This document shows, one piece after another, positions 35,404 to 47,400 of a stretch of 64,000 nt of DNA. Numbering within the stretch: the stretch's first letter is position 1; each line of letters starts with the position of its first letter. The position numbers and the translations under genes were made by a program. Source of the stretch: DASUPK01 sp963815665 (GTDB taxonomy: Bacteria; Actinomycetota; Thermoleophilia; Solirubrobacterales; 70-9); the NCBI GenBank assembly GCA_963815665.1, contig CAWFHN010000008.1, positions 129,441 through 193,440 of the forward strand, read 5' to 3'. Under the pieces are notes generated by a model that worked only from the letters and a program-made list of their open reading frames with translations, made no database searches and was not told the DNA's origin.

Positions 35404-37039
35404 GGTCGACTCCTGATCGATTGATGGTGATAGTCGAAAGCGAACGAGTGAAAGTGTCCTACCGCCGCGTGCCTATGTCAATCAAACGATCAATTGTGAA
35501 ATGCGCTGGAACATAGCACTTGAACCGGGTCGCACATGTCGAAGAGCGACTCACGATGCACCAGCGGCGCTCCGGCTGGTCGGATATGCGATCAGCCGCT
35601 CCATTGACGCGCATTTGGCTATTGCAGCGCTGAAGGCCGCCATCCGAGCCCGGTGATAGATCGATTCCTGTCTATTTTTAGATGCTGGGTGCCGCGGTCA
35701 CCGGGATCAAATCGCGAGAATCTCTAAAGCGGCGAAGCCCGTCGCGCCGCCGAACGAGTAGAAGTTTCGACGCAAAAGAGCTTGCGGCCTTGCCCAAACG
35801 CCGCCGCACCTTTCCGTTCTTCCCGGTCACCAGGATCGTCGATCCGCGATGATCGGAATTGAGACGCTCGACAGGCTCGCCGGGCGTGAACTGGGCCTCG
35901 ATTTCGCGGGGCTCGTCACCGGGCAATCGGTGACGTGGCCCCGCGGCGCATTTGGGGCACATGGCGGCTTACCCGGACGTGCCAGGGCGTACTTCCGCCA
36001 GCTTGTCTGCCTTCTTGGCATCTTTGTGGGCGCCGCGTTGGCGGGCGCAGCGGCCCTGGGCGGCGCAGTGATCGGCGTGGCTAAGTCTTTCTTTCTTGAT
36101 AGCGCCGACGGGGTAGCCCCACCGCCGAGGGCTGATGCGAACCTGCGGCGGCCCTTATCCACGGCGTGCCATGCGGTCGATCGTGTCTTTTGAACAGCTG
36201 TATACCGCGGCTCGGCCCGCGAGAGGAATCCGAAATCCGGCAAATTCGCCAGCTCGGCAATTGTGATTGCTCTGCCCATCTTGCCTTCGCCGATTGCTGC
36301 GCGAAAATGCGCGGCGCGACGCACTAAGCCCGTTCACGCAGTTTGATGGCGCAGCAGTCACGGCGTTTGATGGGCGTTCCCGTTCCCATTCCCGCACATT
36401 GTAGAGAAGTCCGGAACGGGAACTGGGAACGATGCATCCGTGTGCACATAGTTGGCTTGGCGGAGAGAGCATTGCGGGCTCCAACTTCGCGGTGCCCGAT
36501 CGTCTGATCGTCTTCTGCCCGACCCATGCAAGCCTGCCGCCGTGCTCGCCACCGTCCAAGGTGCGGCCTCGCGAAGTCGGACATTGTGGCGTGGTTTGCG
36601 CGACGGCCGACCTTGACGGCGTCTGCGCGCGGCGGCGAAGGCAAGAGTGCACGGTCGGGGCGAAGGAACGGCTGCCGGATCGAACAAAGGAACAGACAAG
36701 GCTGCAAGCATCTTTCATGCCAACTTTTCATGGTCACGATACGTGAGGGCGATTCTGGGCGACCCTCACGTTCCGTGCTCAATAATCCCGGCTCGTCCCC
36801 TCAATTGCCATGCTCAGGCTTAACGCACGCAGGAGCATGGGGCCATCAAATCAAAGTGTATTGGAACCCCTGAGGAATACACCGATCTGCGCCGCATGCC
36901 TTGCAAGGGCTTGAGCTTTCAACTCGTCTCGGCGGCTTGCTTAACGCATTCCCCGGATTAGGTGCTGATGATTTGCGCAAAGCCCATGGCGATTTAGACA
37001 TAGCAATCAGCGGCGTATCCTGGATTGAACGAGGCGGGG
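35404..37039. other. Gene-poor, degraded intergenic stretch
   Basis: Several overlapping open frames occur on both strands, none with a recognisable family. One possible small gene (minus, 35678-35962, 94 residues, starting MCPKCAAGP with one CxxC) directly follows a basic frame that ends DAKKADKLAEVRPG; the two might be pieces of one broken gene. Confidence in any product here is low. Confidence 0.35.
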
Positions 37040-37170
37040 ATGATCAAGCCGACGGGTGAATTGGAATTGGATGCCGTTCGGCTCAATTTTGACCCCGCCT
37101 CCAGTTTCGCGGTTCGGTGGTGACCTCTGATTCTGGACTGCTCGCTTATCGCTTGGAGTGCGCCCCTGGA
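37040..37170 (+). pseudogene. N-terminal fragment of an IS1380-family transposase
   Basis: An ATG frame reads ELDAVRLNFDPASS, then after a one-base shift VTSDSGLLAYR, which together match the start of IS1380 transposases (LxFDP...VTSDAGLLAYRELD). The rest of the gene is missing; an IS630 relic begins 30 bases later. Confidence 0.55.
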
Positions 37171-37202
37171 GCTGGACAGGATCACGACGCCGAGCGGCTG
37201 CG

Positions 37203-37600
37203 TCAAAGCCGCCCGGCGAAATGTTGAACATTCACGATCTCAAGGCGGCGTACGAGAAAGCGATCGGACATGAAACCAACCACAGCGCGATCTACGATGT
37301 TCTGGCCCGACATGGCTGGCGTAAGCTGATGCCGCGTTCTTTCCATCCCAAACGCAACCTCGCGGCTCAGAACGCTCTTAATAAAGCGGGTTTCAAAATG
37401 CCGTGAGGAAGGCCCGGCGGGCTGCTGCCAGCGTGGACGTAGCTTGCGGATCATGTTCGCCGACGAGGCGCGGGCACCGGCTCCGGCCGTGCTGGGCTCC
37501 GTCCGGCACCAGGCCCATCTACTTATACGGGGCGGTGTGCCCGAGCGACGGGACTTGCTTTTATCTGATCATGCCGACATCGGATGCGAAAACTGCATTG
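37203..37600 (+). pseudogene. IS630-family transposase remnant
   Basis: The first frame encodes the winged-helix end and linker typical of IS630 (LKAAYEKAIGHETNHSAIYD, LARHGWRKLMPR). After a frame change, IYLYGAVCP and GTCFYLIMPTSD match the DDE core. Pieces between them (RPCWAPSGTRP) are in frame only in part. It lies just upstream of the large three-gene operon and may mark one edge of its insertion. Confidence 0.7.
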
Positions 37601-37670
37601 CCGTGTGAATGCATACTCGCTACAGTAGTAGGTGATTGTTGTTGCATCAGGCGGGGCAGGGGCGCGGCGT

Positions 37671-40600
37671 ATGGCACTCCAGGATATTGATGCGATTGCG
37701 CTATTCGGTCTCGGTGTACATAACGACGTGCCGCCGGACCCTATCCAGCCGCCGCTTGTTAACGGAATTCATCTGCGTTGGGGATTTGGCGGGACCAAGG
37801 GCTTCCCGTGGTACGGCTATTATTTGTTGCGACGTCCGCATCGCGAGCGCGAGCGGCAGTGCTTGCGGCCTCGCTTTCGCGGCGTCGTGCCGTTGCAATT
37901 GAGACCGGTCGCGGGTGGTGCGCTGCCGCTCGGCACCAACAGTGTGACGTTCGTAGACGGAACTCTGTCTAGCGACCAGCCACTCGTCGTCACCAATGAT
38001 TTCCCGCCGCCGGCGTTCGGTGAACTCGATCTCAGGAACCGCGCGTTTCTCCGGTTCACTTTCACGACGCAGACGCAGGCGTGTCTTGTGACCTACGCGG
38101 TCGGCTTGCGCGGAGAGCGCGACTATGAAGAGGTCCGCTGCATTCAACTCAGCGAGAAGGACGAACGCGAGGGGCCGAATCCGCGAGACAAAGATGGCGT
38201 TAGATTTACGGTCTATGACCACGGCAATGACCCGTTGCCACGAACGTCAGTTCAGGCGATCTACGGTTTTTTTGGCCTCAGCGCCGGCTACCGCACCGAC
38301 GTCGAGCTGTCGTGCATCGCGGACGTGGTCATTATCGTTGTTGTCAATTCAGGCCGGCCCGGCCGGATTGTCGGTTTGGACGCTGCGGGCCGGGAAGTCG
38401 CGGCCGCGGAGATTCCCCGCAGCGTCGAGCCGCAACGGATCGAACTTCGTGGGCCGCGCATAGCGCACATCGCGATCGTCGCGCCTCAAGACGAAGCGCT
38501 GCTCATCGCGCTGTGCTACCACTGCGTCGATCAGAATGGCAGAGGGCCGATCCGCGCCCGCGCGTTTGCGGGAAATGTCCTGCTCGAGGAACAGGTCATC
38601 GCCGGCGCGCCGGGCAACGTCGTCCCGGGCACGTTCGAGTATGAGCTGATTACGGCTGTCGAATTCAGCGGTGGCAATGGAGCTCTCCTCGACCTCTGCT
38701 ATACGGCCATCGCCGCCGACGCGCGAACCGACTGGTCGGCGGTACCCAACTGTCCGCAACCGATCGCCGTTCCGGTCTGCCATCCGGCCTATCCAGCGAA
38801 TGGCAGCCTGCCGACCAATCAGCCCGCATCGGAGAACGAGGCAGTCGGAAGGATCCGCTATGGGGATCCAGACATCTGGCGCGGGGCATCCTTTGCATCG
38901 CTCCATGGCGTGCTGTTGGACTTGGTGCAGGGCGGTCCGCTCGGTCCCGCGATGTCGCAGGTGGGAGAGGCAAACGTGGCCGGCGTGCCGGCCGTCGCGA
39001 GCGATCAGGCGCCGCCCCATCTCCAGACCTATCGTCCGCTGAAATTCGTTCTCGCGGGCGCCACCCATGCTCCGATCGCGCAGATGCTGGGTCTGTATTG
39101 GGCTGATCAGACAGCCATCGCGGGTCAGCAATACGATTACATGATTGTTGCAGACCACACCAATGTCGGGCAGCGCGACGTGGCCAAGCTCCTCGCCTGG
39201 CTCACGGGGCCGCAAGGCAATTTCAGCGAGATCGACGCCTGGATCGCGTTCGGCCTGGAGGCGAAGCAGGCTCCAGCGCTGGCGTCTCCGATAGGGCTGC
39301 ACGCCTATGCGCTTCCCGGCAGCACGATCGATCGCCCGGACGGCACACTGCACGATGCGACCAACAATGCTGGGCTGCGCTGGACGCTAGCGACCTTCCC
39401 CGACGGAAAGCTCGTTCATGGCGCCGCGGTGATGTACCGCATCAGACGTGCCGCACTCGGAAGCGCCAAGCCGGCTTCGCCGGTAGCGGCTGCGGCCCAC
39501 CTGCCGGTGAGCCCGCATCCACATCTGGTCGCCGAGCCGAAGATTACGTCCGGATTGACGCCGGAACGGTCCAGTGACTGGCCACCGTTCGCGATGTATT
39601 TCCTCGACATTGGGCTTGACGAGGGCTGGTATAGCTATTGCCTCAACGGCATCGATCTGTTCGGGCGCTACACCGCGCCCAGTATGCCCGCTGCGTGGCA
39701 TCAGTGGACCCCAGCGCCCGAGCCGAAGCCGTGGTACTATGACGACGCGGTCGGAGCGGGCGCGGTCCATCCGCACGCGATCTCGCTGCTCGACAAGTGC
39801 GCGCCGCCGCCGCCCACCGCGGTCGAGGCTTTTGCGCTCGACCGACGCGACCCGTTGCTGCAAAGGGACGCGCACTACGATGCATGGTGGGCGAGTTTGT
39901 CCGCGCCCGAGCAACAAGCGGTGCTTGGCTTGCGGGTGCGCTGGGTGTGGACCTACGCGCAGATGCGACAGGCACCGGACACGTCTGAGTTTCGCATCTA
40001 CTGGCAGCCCGGCAATCCCAATACGTTGTCCGGCAGCATCGTCAGCGTCACACCCGTTCCGCCCGATCACAGCCTAGTACGGACCGACATCGCCAACCCC
40101 GCCGGCGCCAATGCTCTGGTCAACCTCTATCTGCGCAGTGGCGGCCACTCGTTCAAGATCGTAGGCAACGCGGCCGGCTCTCCCTTGACGGCAACAGTTG
40201 AGAACCTGGCACCGGACCACTCGATTGCGCCGAGCACGGGTCAATATTGGGTTATCAGTCTTACGTCGGGGACCGCGTCTTACGTCGACTTTCGGCATGC
40301 CGCGGCGTGGCAGGACCGGCTTTGGGTGGTGCCTTACGCCAATGTCGTCGCTGAGGGTGTGTTGCCGGCGCCGGGCGCGGGCGGCGCGCCACTCGCCGGT
40401 CTGGGGGCGGTGGCAGCAGGCAGCACGGTCACGCTCCCAGTCGACAACGACATTTCCGGCATCAGGCTTTTCACCTGCCATATCTTCCTCGCCGACGACA
40501 CGGCTCGGCCGTCACGCATCTACCAAGTGCAGGGAGTTGATGCGGCGACGCGGCAGGTCACGGTGGACGGCATATCGACGCTCACTGGCGGCTCCAGCGC

Positions 40601-42297
40601 CTGGGAGCTGGGCGTGCTGGTGCGCCGCTATGAAGTGTTTCTGCCGGCACCGGGTGACGCGGACCGGACCGGATTGGCGCTGACCACAACGCAGGCCGAG
40701 CCGGTCGTCTATGGACGCATCGGCGTCACCGCAGTCGACGACAAGGCCCATACCGCCGACGATCCGGGTCGCGGCGGCACTCGGTGGGGAGACCGGCCGG
40801 GCAACGAGAGCACGGTGGGCGGGCCTGCGACGGTGTTCCGCGTGCGCCGCGACCCGCCCACGCCGCCTGCGATGCCACCGGATTCGGACGCCGTGTTCGC
40901 AAGCCGCGCGGATTACCACAACAACTCATACTATACGTTCCGCTGGCTGCCCCAGGACCATGTCGACACTCATGTGTTCCGGGCCATGGACAGCGCTCTG
41001 TTCGCGCGCGATTGGTTGATCCGCTCCACGCGGGTCGCGTTTTCCGGAACACTCGATGCGCACAAGAACGCCTTTCCGAGCGGCTGGACGGCCCCCCGGC
41101 GCAACGCCGCGGCTGCCGCGCTCAACGCTATCACTGGTCCCGGCAGTTATTCGGGCCTTTCGGTGGACGCCAGGGACGTCCTCGGGCGGCTCCCCGGCAA
41201 CGAGGGTTTCGCCAGTCGCGGTGGTCTCAATGAGCGCGACTGGGAGGTTCGGCGCACCCGCAGTTCGCTTGGCGCCGGGGATGTCGCCTACTTTCCGACC
41301 GATTGGGGCAATCCCCTCAAGCGGCGGGGCGCTGCGAACCTGCTCAACGCGATCTCCGCGCCCGACGGCTATCGCGTTCTGACCAACGATGCGTTACGTG
41401 TGCTTGCCGGCCTGCCGGGCAACGAAGCCGCGTTCCAGCAAGTGACCAGCCAAGCGCTGCCCAACAGCGGAGGGGCCACCGCCAACCGACTGGGTCCGGA
41501 CAATCCCGCGGGCTTCCCACTCAACCCGGCCTTGCGGGCCTATGTCGACCGTCTCGATGGCCTTTCGACCAACCGCTACTTCTATCGTGCCGCTTTCATC
41601 GACCAGGCACACAACATCGGGCCGCTCGGTCTGTCGAGCCCGCCGGTTTACATGCCGGATGTGGTACCGCCGCGCGCGCCGGCCTTTACGCGTGTGTTGG
41701 CGGGTGCCGCGTCGCCCAATGAACCGGGCGACGGCAAGATCACGCTGCGCTGGAGCTCCAACCGCGAGCCCGATCTCGCCACCTATCGCATCTACCGGAC
41801 CCCAGATCCGGCCGCAGCCCGCGACATCCGTTTGATGGAACTAGTGAAGGAGATGGCGGTGGCAGCCGGCGACCCATCAACCCGGCCCGCGGAAGTCGTT
41901 TGGGTCGACACGCCACCGAGGGCGCTCGTCACATACATCTACCGGCTAGTGGCTACGGACGCCGCCCGCAATCCGTCGGCCCCTTCGAGCGCGGTCGCCG
42001 CGCGCGCGTTCGATGCCGCCTTGCCGGAGGTGCCGGCGCTAACGACTGCCTGGGTCGAGCTTGCTGGAGTCTACGCGCGCAGAGATCAACTGGAACTCGC
42101 CGCATGAGGTGCTGCTGCAGCGACGCGAAGGTGGCGGACCCTGGATCGATCTCGCACAGTGGCGTGCGCCGGGTGCGGTCACGGTACGTGACCCGTTCTC
42201 CGACCCGGCGCGGGCTTACGAATACCGCGTCCTCGTACGCAAAGCGACGGGCGCGCTAAAGCGCGGCTCACCGGTCGCGTTGGCGAAACAGCCGTAG
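37671..42297 (+). CDS. Giant protein A of the operon: ~1,541 residues with FN3-like and internal repeats (one frameshift)
   Basis: The start ATG 37671 gives MALQDIDAIALFGLGVH; the open frame goes 39 bases further. No signal peptide or membrane helix is seen. Most of the protein is beta-rich with no known domain. A ~70-residue unit occurs twice in tandem (about 41,010-41,450; both start RDWxxRxTR and end LPGNExxF). Near the C-terminus, FN3-like modules appear (KITLRWSSNREPDLATYRIY, YIYRLVATDAARNPS). As read it stops at 42107. Removing one G at 42066-42067 restores RAEINWNSPHEVLLQRREGG to 42297, just before the PLD gene. Function unknown. Confidence 0.75.
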
Positions 42298-42308
42298 AGG
42301 AGCGCACG

Positions 42309-44411
42309 ATGGGCATAACCGAAGACCGCACCAAGTATTTCTGGTTGCCTTCCGATCCGGTGACACCGACCGAACCCGCACCTGCCACCTTCGATGGCAG
42401 CGAGGTTCGCCCGTGCTTCGACATGTTCGAATATGCCGAGCAGTTGCGCCTCGCGATCGACGCGGTTGGGACCGATCCGGACCCTGCAAGGAACAAGGGC
42501 GACTTCATCTACATCGTCGGGTGGTGGCTCGGATTTCTCGGCGGCGTCTTCTACCCGGATCTGGGCGTGACGCTCGGCAAGGTCGCCTCCACGGGTCCCA
42601 TGGCGATCGACATGACGGCCTTTGACCTCGATCCCACCGCCTCGAAGAAGCCGCTAAACGAGCTGCTAAAGAAGAAGGCGCGCGATGGCGTGGAAGTGCG
42701 CACGCTTGGCTGGATTCCGTACGCCCTCATGACCACGCACGCCGCCCCCATCCCGATCCTCGGCGGGCTCATCAATCCGTTGCTGGCCAACGCGATTCAG
42801 CGCGCCAAAAAAGGCCGTTTCTTGGTGAATTTGTCTGCCCAAAACATGAACGCCACGAATGATCTGCGGCTCGAGCCGCAGATCGGCAAGAACGCGATGC
42901 TCAACGTGCTCGGGCACTCGGCCGGATCCATGCATGTCAAGGCGTCCCTCGTCGGCACGCGGCCCGATGGCGCGGGCCACTCCCGCATGGTCGGCTTCGC
43001 TGGCGGTATCGACCTCGTGACGGATCGATGGGCTGAGTACGGCCACGTGCCCAACCCGGGCTGGGTCGATGTGCCCAACCCACCGTTTTGGCACGATATG
43101 CAGGCGCGCATTCAAGGCAAGGCGGCGCAAGGCCTGTACGATCACTTTCGCGCGATGTGGAACGAGAACCTGCGCCGCGAGCCGCTGCGTTTCTATTTCG
43201 AAGGCAAGCACTTCTACAGCTACGTCGCTGGCGCGACGCCCGTTCCCGAACGCAAGGTCGATCTGCCCCTTATGGGCACGCCTGCGCTGACGCACCACGT
43301 GCAGTCGCTCCGCACGGTGCCGGCGTTCAACTATCGTTGGTACAACTGCCTGCCTGAAGGGCAGGCAGCCCGGTTCGCTGCGAACGGGCTGTTCGAGATT
43401 CGTGCGGCCTGGCGCAAGGCGCTGCTCGCCGCAGAGCGCTATATCTACATGGAGGATCAGTATTTCTATAGCCGTGAGTTGTTCGAATTCGTGAACACCG
43501 CGATCCGCTCGCACGCAGGTCTGAAAGTCGTCGTGATGATGAAGGGCGGTCCCGACCCGAGCGACGAACCTGTAGACCAGCGGCTGCCGCTGCACGAATC
43601 AATCAACCTCGGACTGCTAGGGATCGATTCCGCGAACGAGCTTAGTCCGGCACAGCGCAATCGCATCCGGATTTTTCAGGCCTTCGGCGACCGGATGACG
43701 ACGACCGACTCGCTCTCAGTGATGAGCGTGACGCCCGTGTCGCCGACTGTGGCCCTCGTCGCCTTCGATCGCGTCACCTACGGCAGCGCGATTCCGCCCG
43801 ATGCTTTCGCCCGACACGAGCTGTACGTCACCGACGGTGTGCACTACTGGGCCGTGCTTGGGCAGCCCGTCATCGAGCCCGGCACGCTGCTCGTGCTGAA
43901 CGTGGACACATCCGTGTTCCCGGCTCCCGGTGTCAGCGACACATGCTGGTTGTCCCACACGTACGGCGTTCTTATACACGCAAAAACCACGATCATCGAT
44001 GACAAGTGGGCGCTCATCGGATCGCCGAACTGGCAGCGCCGCAGCCTGTACAGCGACTGGGAATACGCCGTCACGTTTCTCGACGAGGACGAGGCCGCTG
44101 TGCGCGCCTATCGCTGCCGGCTGTGGGCCGAGCATTGGCGGATGCCGACGCCCGCGGATCTTGACATCGATGTCGCGCTGGGTGTGTGGGCATCCGAGTG
44201 GAATCCTGCCGGCACCTCGCCTCCGCAGCCCGCCCGCCCGACCGGTACGCCGGCGCCACCTTACGTTCGCCCCGTCGTACTGCCGCTCACCGTGCCCGCA
44301 AAAACTCCCGCTGAGTTGGAGGCCATGTTGAAGGCGAAGCACGATCTTGACGATAGCTTGGAGGACACAGACTCGCGCAAACCCTGGGGCGCGCTCTGCC
44401 CGCCAGTCTAG
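42309..44411 (+). CDS. Phospholipase D superfamily protein of eukaryotic PLD type
   Basis: A 700-residue protein with the two HKD catalytic motifs. The first (about 208) is MHVKASLV followed 16 residues on by VGFAGGIDL and RW. The second (about 556) is IHAKTTIIDD...GSPNWQRRS. GFAGGIDL and YIYMEDQYF resemble eukaryotic PLD (FVGGIDL, YIYIENQFF) more than bacterial endonucleases. It may cleave or transfer phosphatidyl groups. There is no signal peptide. GAGG precedes the start by 7 bases, and it begins 11 bases after the repaired stop of gene A, so translation is probably coupled. The middle gene of the operon and its only clear enzyme. Confidence 0.88.
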   Translation: MGITEDRTKYFWLPSDPVTPTEPAPATFDGSEVRPCFDMFEYAEQLRLAIDAVGTDPDPARNKGDFIYIVGWWLGFLGGVFYPDLGVTLGKVASTGPMAIDMTAFDLDPTASKKPLNELLKKKARDGVEVRTLGWIPYALMTTHAAPIPILGGLINPLLANAIQRAKKGRFLVNLSAQNMNATNDLRLEPQIGKNAMLNVLGHSAGSMHVKASLVGTRPDGAGHSRMVGFAGGIDLVTDRWAEYGHVPNPGWVDVPNPPFWHDMQARIQGKAAQGLYDHFRAMWNENLRREPLRFYFEGKHFYSYVAGATPVPERKVDLPLMGTPALTHHVQSLRTVPAFNYRWYNCLPEGQAARFAANGLFEIRAAWRKALLAAERYIYMEDQYFYSRELFEFVNTAIRSHAGLKVVVMMKGGPDPSDEPVDQRLPLHESINLGLLGIDSANELSPAQRNRIRIFQAFGDRMTTTDSLSVMSVTPVSPTVALVAFDRVTYGSAIPPDAFARHELYVTDGVHYWAVLGQPVIEPGTLLVLNVDTSVFPAPGVSDTCWLSHTYGVLIHAKTTIIDDKWALIGSPNWQRRSLYSDWEYAVTFLDEDEAAVRAYRCRLWAEHWRMPTPADLDIDVALGVWASEWNPAGTSPPQPARPTGTPAPPYVRPVVLPLTVPAKTPAELEAMLKAKHDLDDSLEDTDSRKPWGALCPPV

Positions 44412-44433
44412 CACAGAGACGAGGAGCAGGCGC

Positions 44434-47400
44434 ATGGCCGGCACCGACAAGAGTTTCATCAGCGTCCGCCAGACCTTGCCGAGGACATGGCCTTCATTCC
44501 TCCCCACCTTGCCCCAGGGACTCGACGCTCGACGCCGTCTGGATTCGCCCACTGGAGTTCGACGCCACCGCGGCAAACACGGGTCTGCGGACGGAGTTAC
44601 TGCTGCAGCAGGATTTACCGCTGACCATCCCGGGTGTCGACGCTTTGTCGATCGTCATTGGCGGCAAGTCGGACGGGAACGTCGTACCGCTGCAGATTCA
44701 GATTCGCCCGGACATTCTCCTGAGCATGCGTCAGCTGCCGTTGATGGTTCGATTCTCGGATGCGTTGCTGAAGCCTGCGCGCAAAGCACCCGCTGGCGGC
44801 TCCGGTAGCGTCGCGTGGGAGATCGATCCGGATCGCAAGCACGTCGAGCTCGCGCTGGGTGTCGTGGACATCGAGCTGAACGGTGAAGGCGACATCACGC
44901 TCACCGGGCTCAGGCAAGTCGATCTCGCTCCCGCGATGATCGGCGCGACCGGCGTCGTCATCGAGGCGCGCAATGTCGGGCTCTTTCTCGATGCCGCGAC
45001 ACCACCGCCCGGTCAGCCGGAGGGCTGGCGCGGTGTGCACATCGGCGCCGGTTCGGTGTATCTGCCGGGCGAACTCGGAGAGATTCTGGGGCAGCTCTCC
45101 ATTACCAACGCTTACATTGGTAACGGCGGCTTCACGGGCACCGTTGCGAGCACGTGGAGACCGCCGCGCGCCGCCAAGCTGTTCGGGCTGGAGTTTACGC
45201 TCGAATCTGCGTCGATCTCGTTCGTGCAGAACGCGCTCGTCGCTTCCTCCATTCTTGGCACAGTCACGCTGCCGTTCTTCGACACGCCGCTCGCGGTGGA
45301 GATTGCCGTCAATCTCGACGGCAGCTTCAGCGTGCGTCTGCGCGGACCAAACGGTCTTGGCGAGCTGACGAAGTCAGGCATCCTCAGCTTCCGCCTAGAC
45401 AGTCTTGGTTTCACCTTGGCCAGGAACCGCTTCGTCGCCACGATGAGCGGCATGCTGAAGCCGCTGCTCGGCGGGCTCGAGTGGCCGGAGGTGGACGTTC
45501 GCGAGCTCACCATCGACTCCGACGGCAACGTCCACATCGATGGCGGCTGGATCATCCTCCGCGAGCAGGTAGCGCTCGACTTCCACGGCTTCTCGTTCGA
45601 GATGACGCGCATCGGCTTCGGCAGCGAGTCGGATGGCACGCGCTGGGTCGGGTTCTCCGGCGGATTAAAGCTGGTCGATGGCCTAGAGGCTGGCGCTTCC
45701 GTGAAGGGATTGCGCGTGGGCTGGCGGCCCGACGGTAGTGGCGCCATCAGCTTCGATGGCGTGGGCGTCGAGTTCGAAGTGCCGGGCACGCTGCGCTTCA
45801 AGGGCGAAGTCGCCTACCGCGAGCTGACCGTGGGCGGCGAGCAGGTGCATCGCTTCGATGGCGCCATCAAGCTGGAGCTCTTGTCGCTCGGGCTCGAAGT
45901 CGACGCCAATCTCGTCCTCGGGCACGCGAGCGGACCGGATGGCAGCTACGGCTTCCTCGCGATGTATCTCGGCATCGAGTTGCCGGCGGGGATTCCGTTG
46001 TGGTCGACAGGGCTCGCGCTCTATGGGCTCGCCGGTCTGTTCGCCATGAGCATGGAGCCCGACAAACAGCCGGCGGAGCCTTGGTACGGCATGGCGTCCG
46101 GGGAGGGCTGGTACAAGCGCCCGCAGATCGGCGTCACCGACCTCAACGACAAGTGGGTCAACCGCCAAGGCTCGTTGGCGCTCGGCGCCGGCATCACGAT
46201 CGGCACGCTGCCCGACAATGGGTTCACGTTCAACGGGCGGATGCTGCTGCTGATCGCCTTCCCCGGCCCGATTCTGATGATCGAAGGCAAGGCGAACATC
46301 CTCAAGGAACGCGCTTCGCTGGGCGAGGACCCCATCTTCCGCTGTCTTGTTGTTCTCGATTTCCGCGCCGGCGATTTCCTCGTCGGCATCGACGCCCGCT
46401 ATCGGGTCGACGATTCCGGGGCACTAATCGACATCGGCGCCAGCGCGGAGATGTACTTCAGCCTCTCCGATCCGAGCGCGTGGCACCTGTATCTCGGCAT
46501 GCGCGATCCGCGCGAACGACGCATTCGCGCGCGCATTCTCAAGCTGTTCGAATCCAACTCCTACTTCATGCTCGATGCCAGCAGCTTGGCAATGGGGGCC
46601 TGGATCGGCTACGACGCCGACTGGAGCTTCGGCCCGCTCGAAGTGGTATTTGAGGCCTGGATCGAAGGCAACGTCAAGGTTAACTGGAAGCCGATCCATT
46701 TCTACGGCGACATTTGGGCTCACGGCAAGGCGGAGCTGCGGGTGTTCGGCTTCGGCCTCGGGCTCTCGATCGACGCCCAGATCGCGGCCGACGTGTTCGA
46801 TCCATTCCACCTGCTCGGCGACTTCTCCGTTGGCATCAGCTTGCCGTGGCCGCTGCCGGATTTCGACGTGTCGATCACGCTGGAATGGGGGCCGGAGCCG
46901 AACTGGCCCGCGGCCCCGCTGCCGCTGCAGGAAGTGGCTGTCGAGCATTTCAAGGTGACGACGAGCTGGCCGCTGCCGCGTGCCCAAGGCCTGCTCCTGC
47001 CGAATTACGATGACGGCAACGGTTTCCGCCTCGACTGGACGACGATGCCGGCGTTCGATGCCACCGCCGCCCCGCCCGCGAACGTTCCGATCGTGCCGCT
47101 CGATTGCCGCCCCCATATCACCTTCTCGCGCGCGGTGCATGACGCCGCCCTGATCGGTACCAACGTGTCGGTGGTGACCCCGGCGGAGGAGCAGATCGGC
47201 GATCCGGAAAAGAACGAAGGACCGGTCCGGGCAAAATATGATTTACGCGAGGTGGCGCTCGACGCCTGGAGGCCGTCAGCCGGTTGGAGCGCGGTGGCGC
47301 GCAAGGCGGCCCCGGATTTGGGCGGGAACGCAGCCGGCGTCGAGGAGCTATTCGGCTCGTGGGCGCCGACGCCGCCGATGCCCAATGGCGGCGGCGACAA

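Noticed and set aside
35849..36193. Plus-strand 114-residue frame with one hydrophobic segment
   Set aside because: Overlaps other frames of similar length on the opposite strand; no ribosome site and no family likeness.
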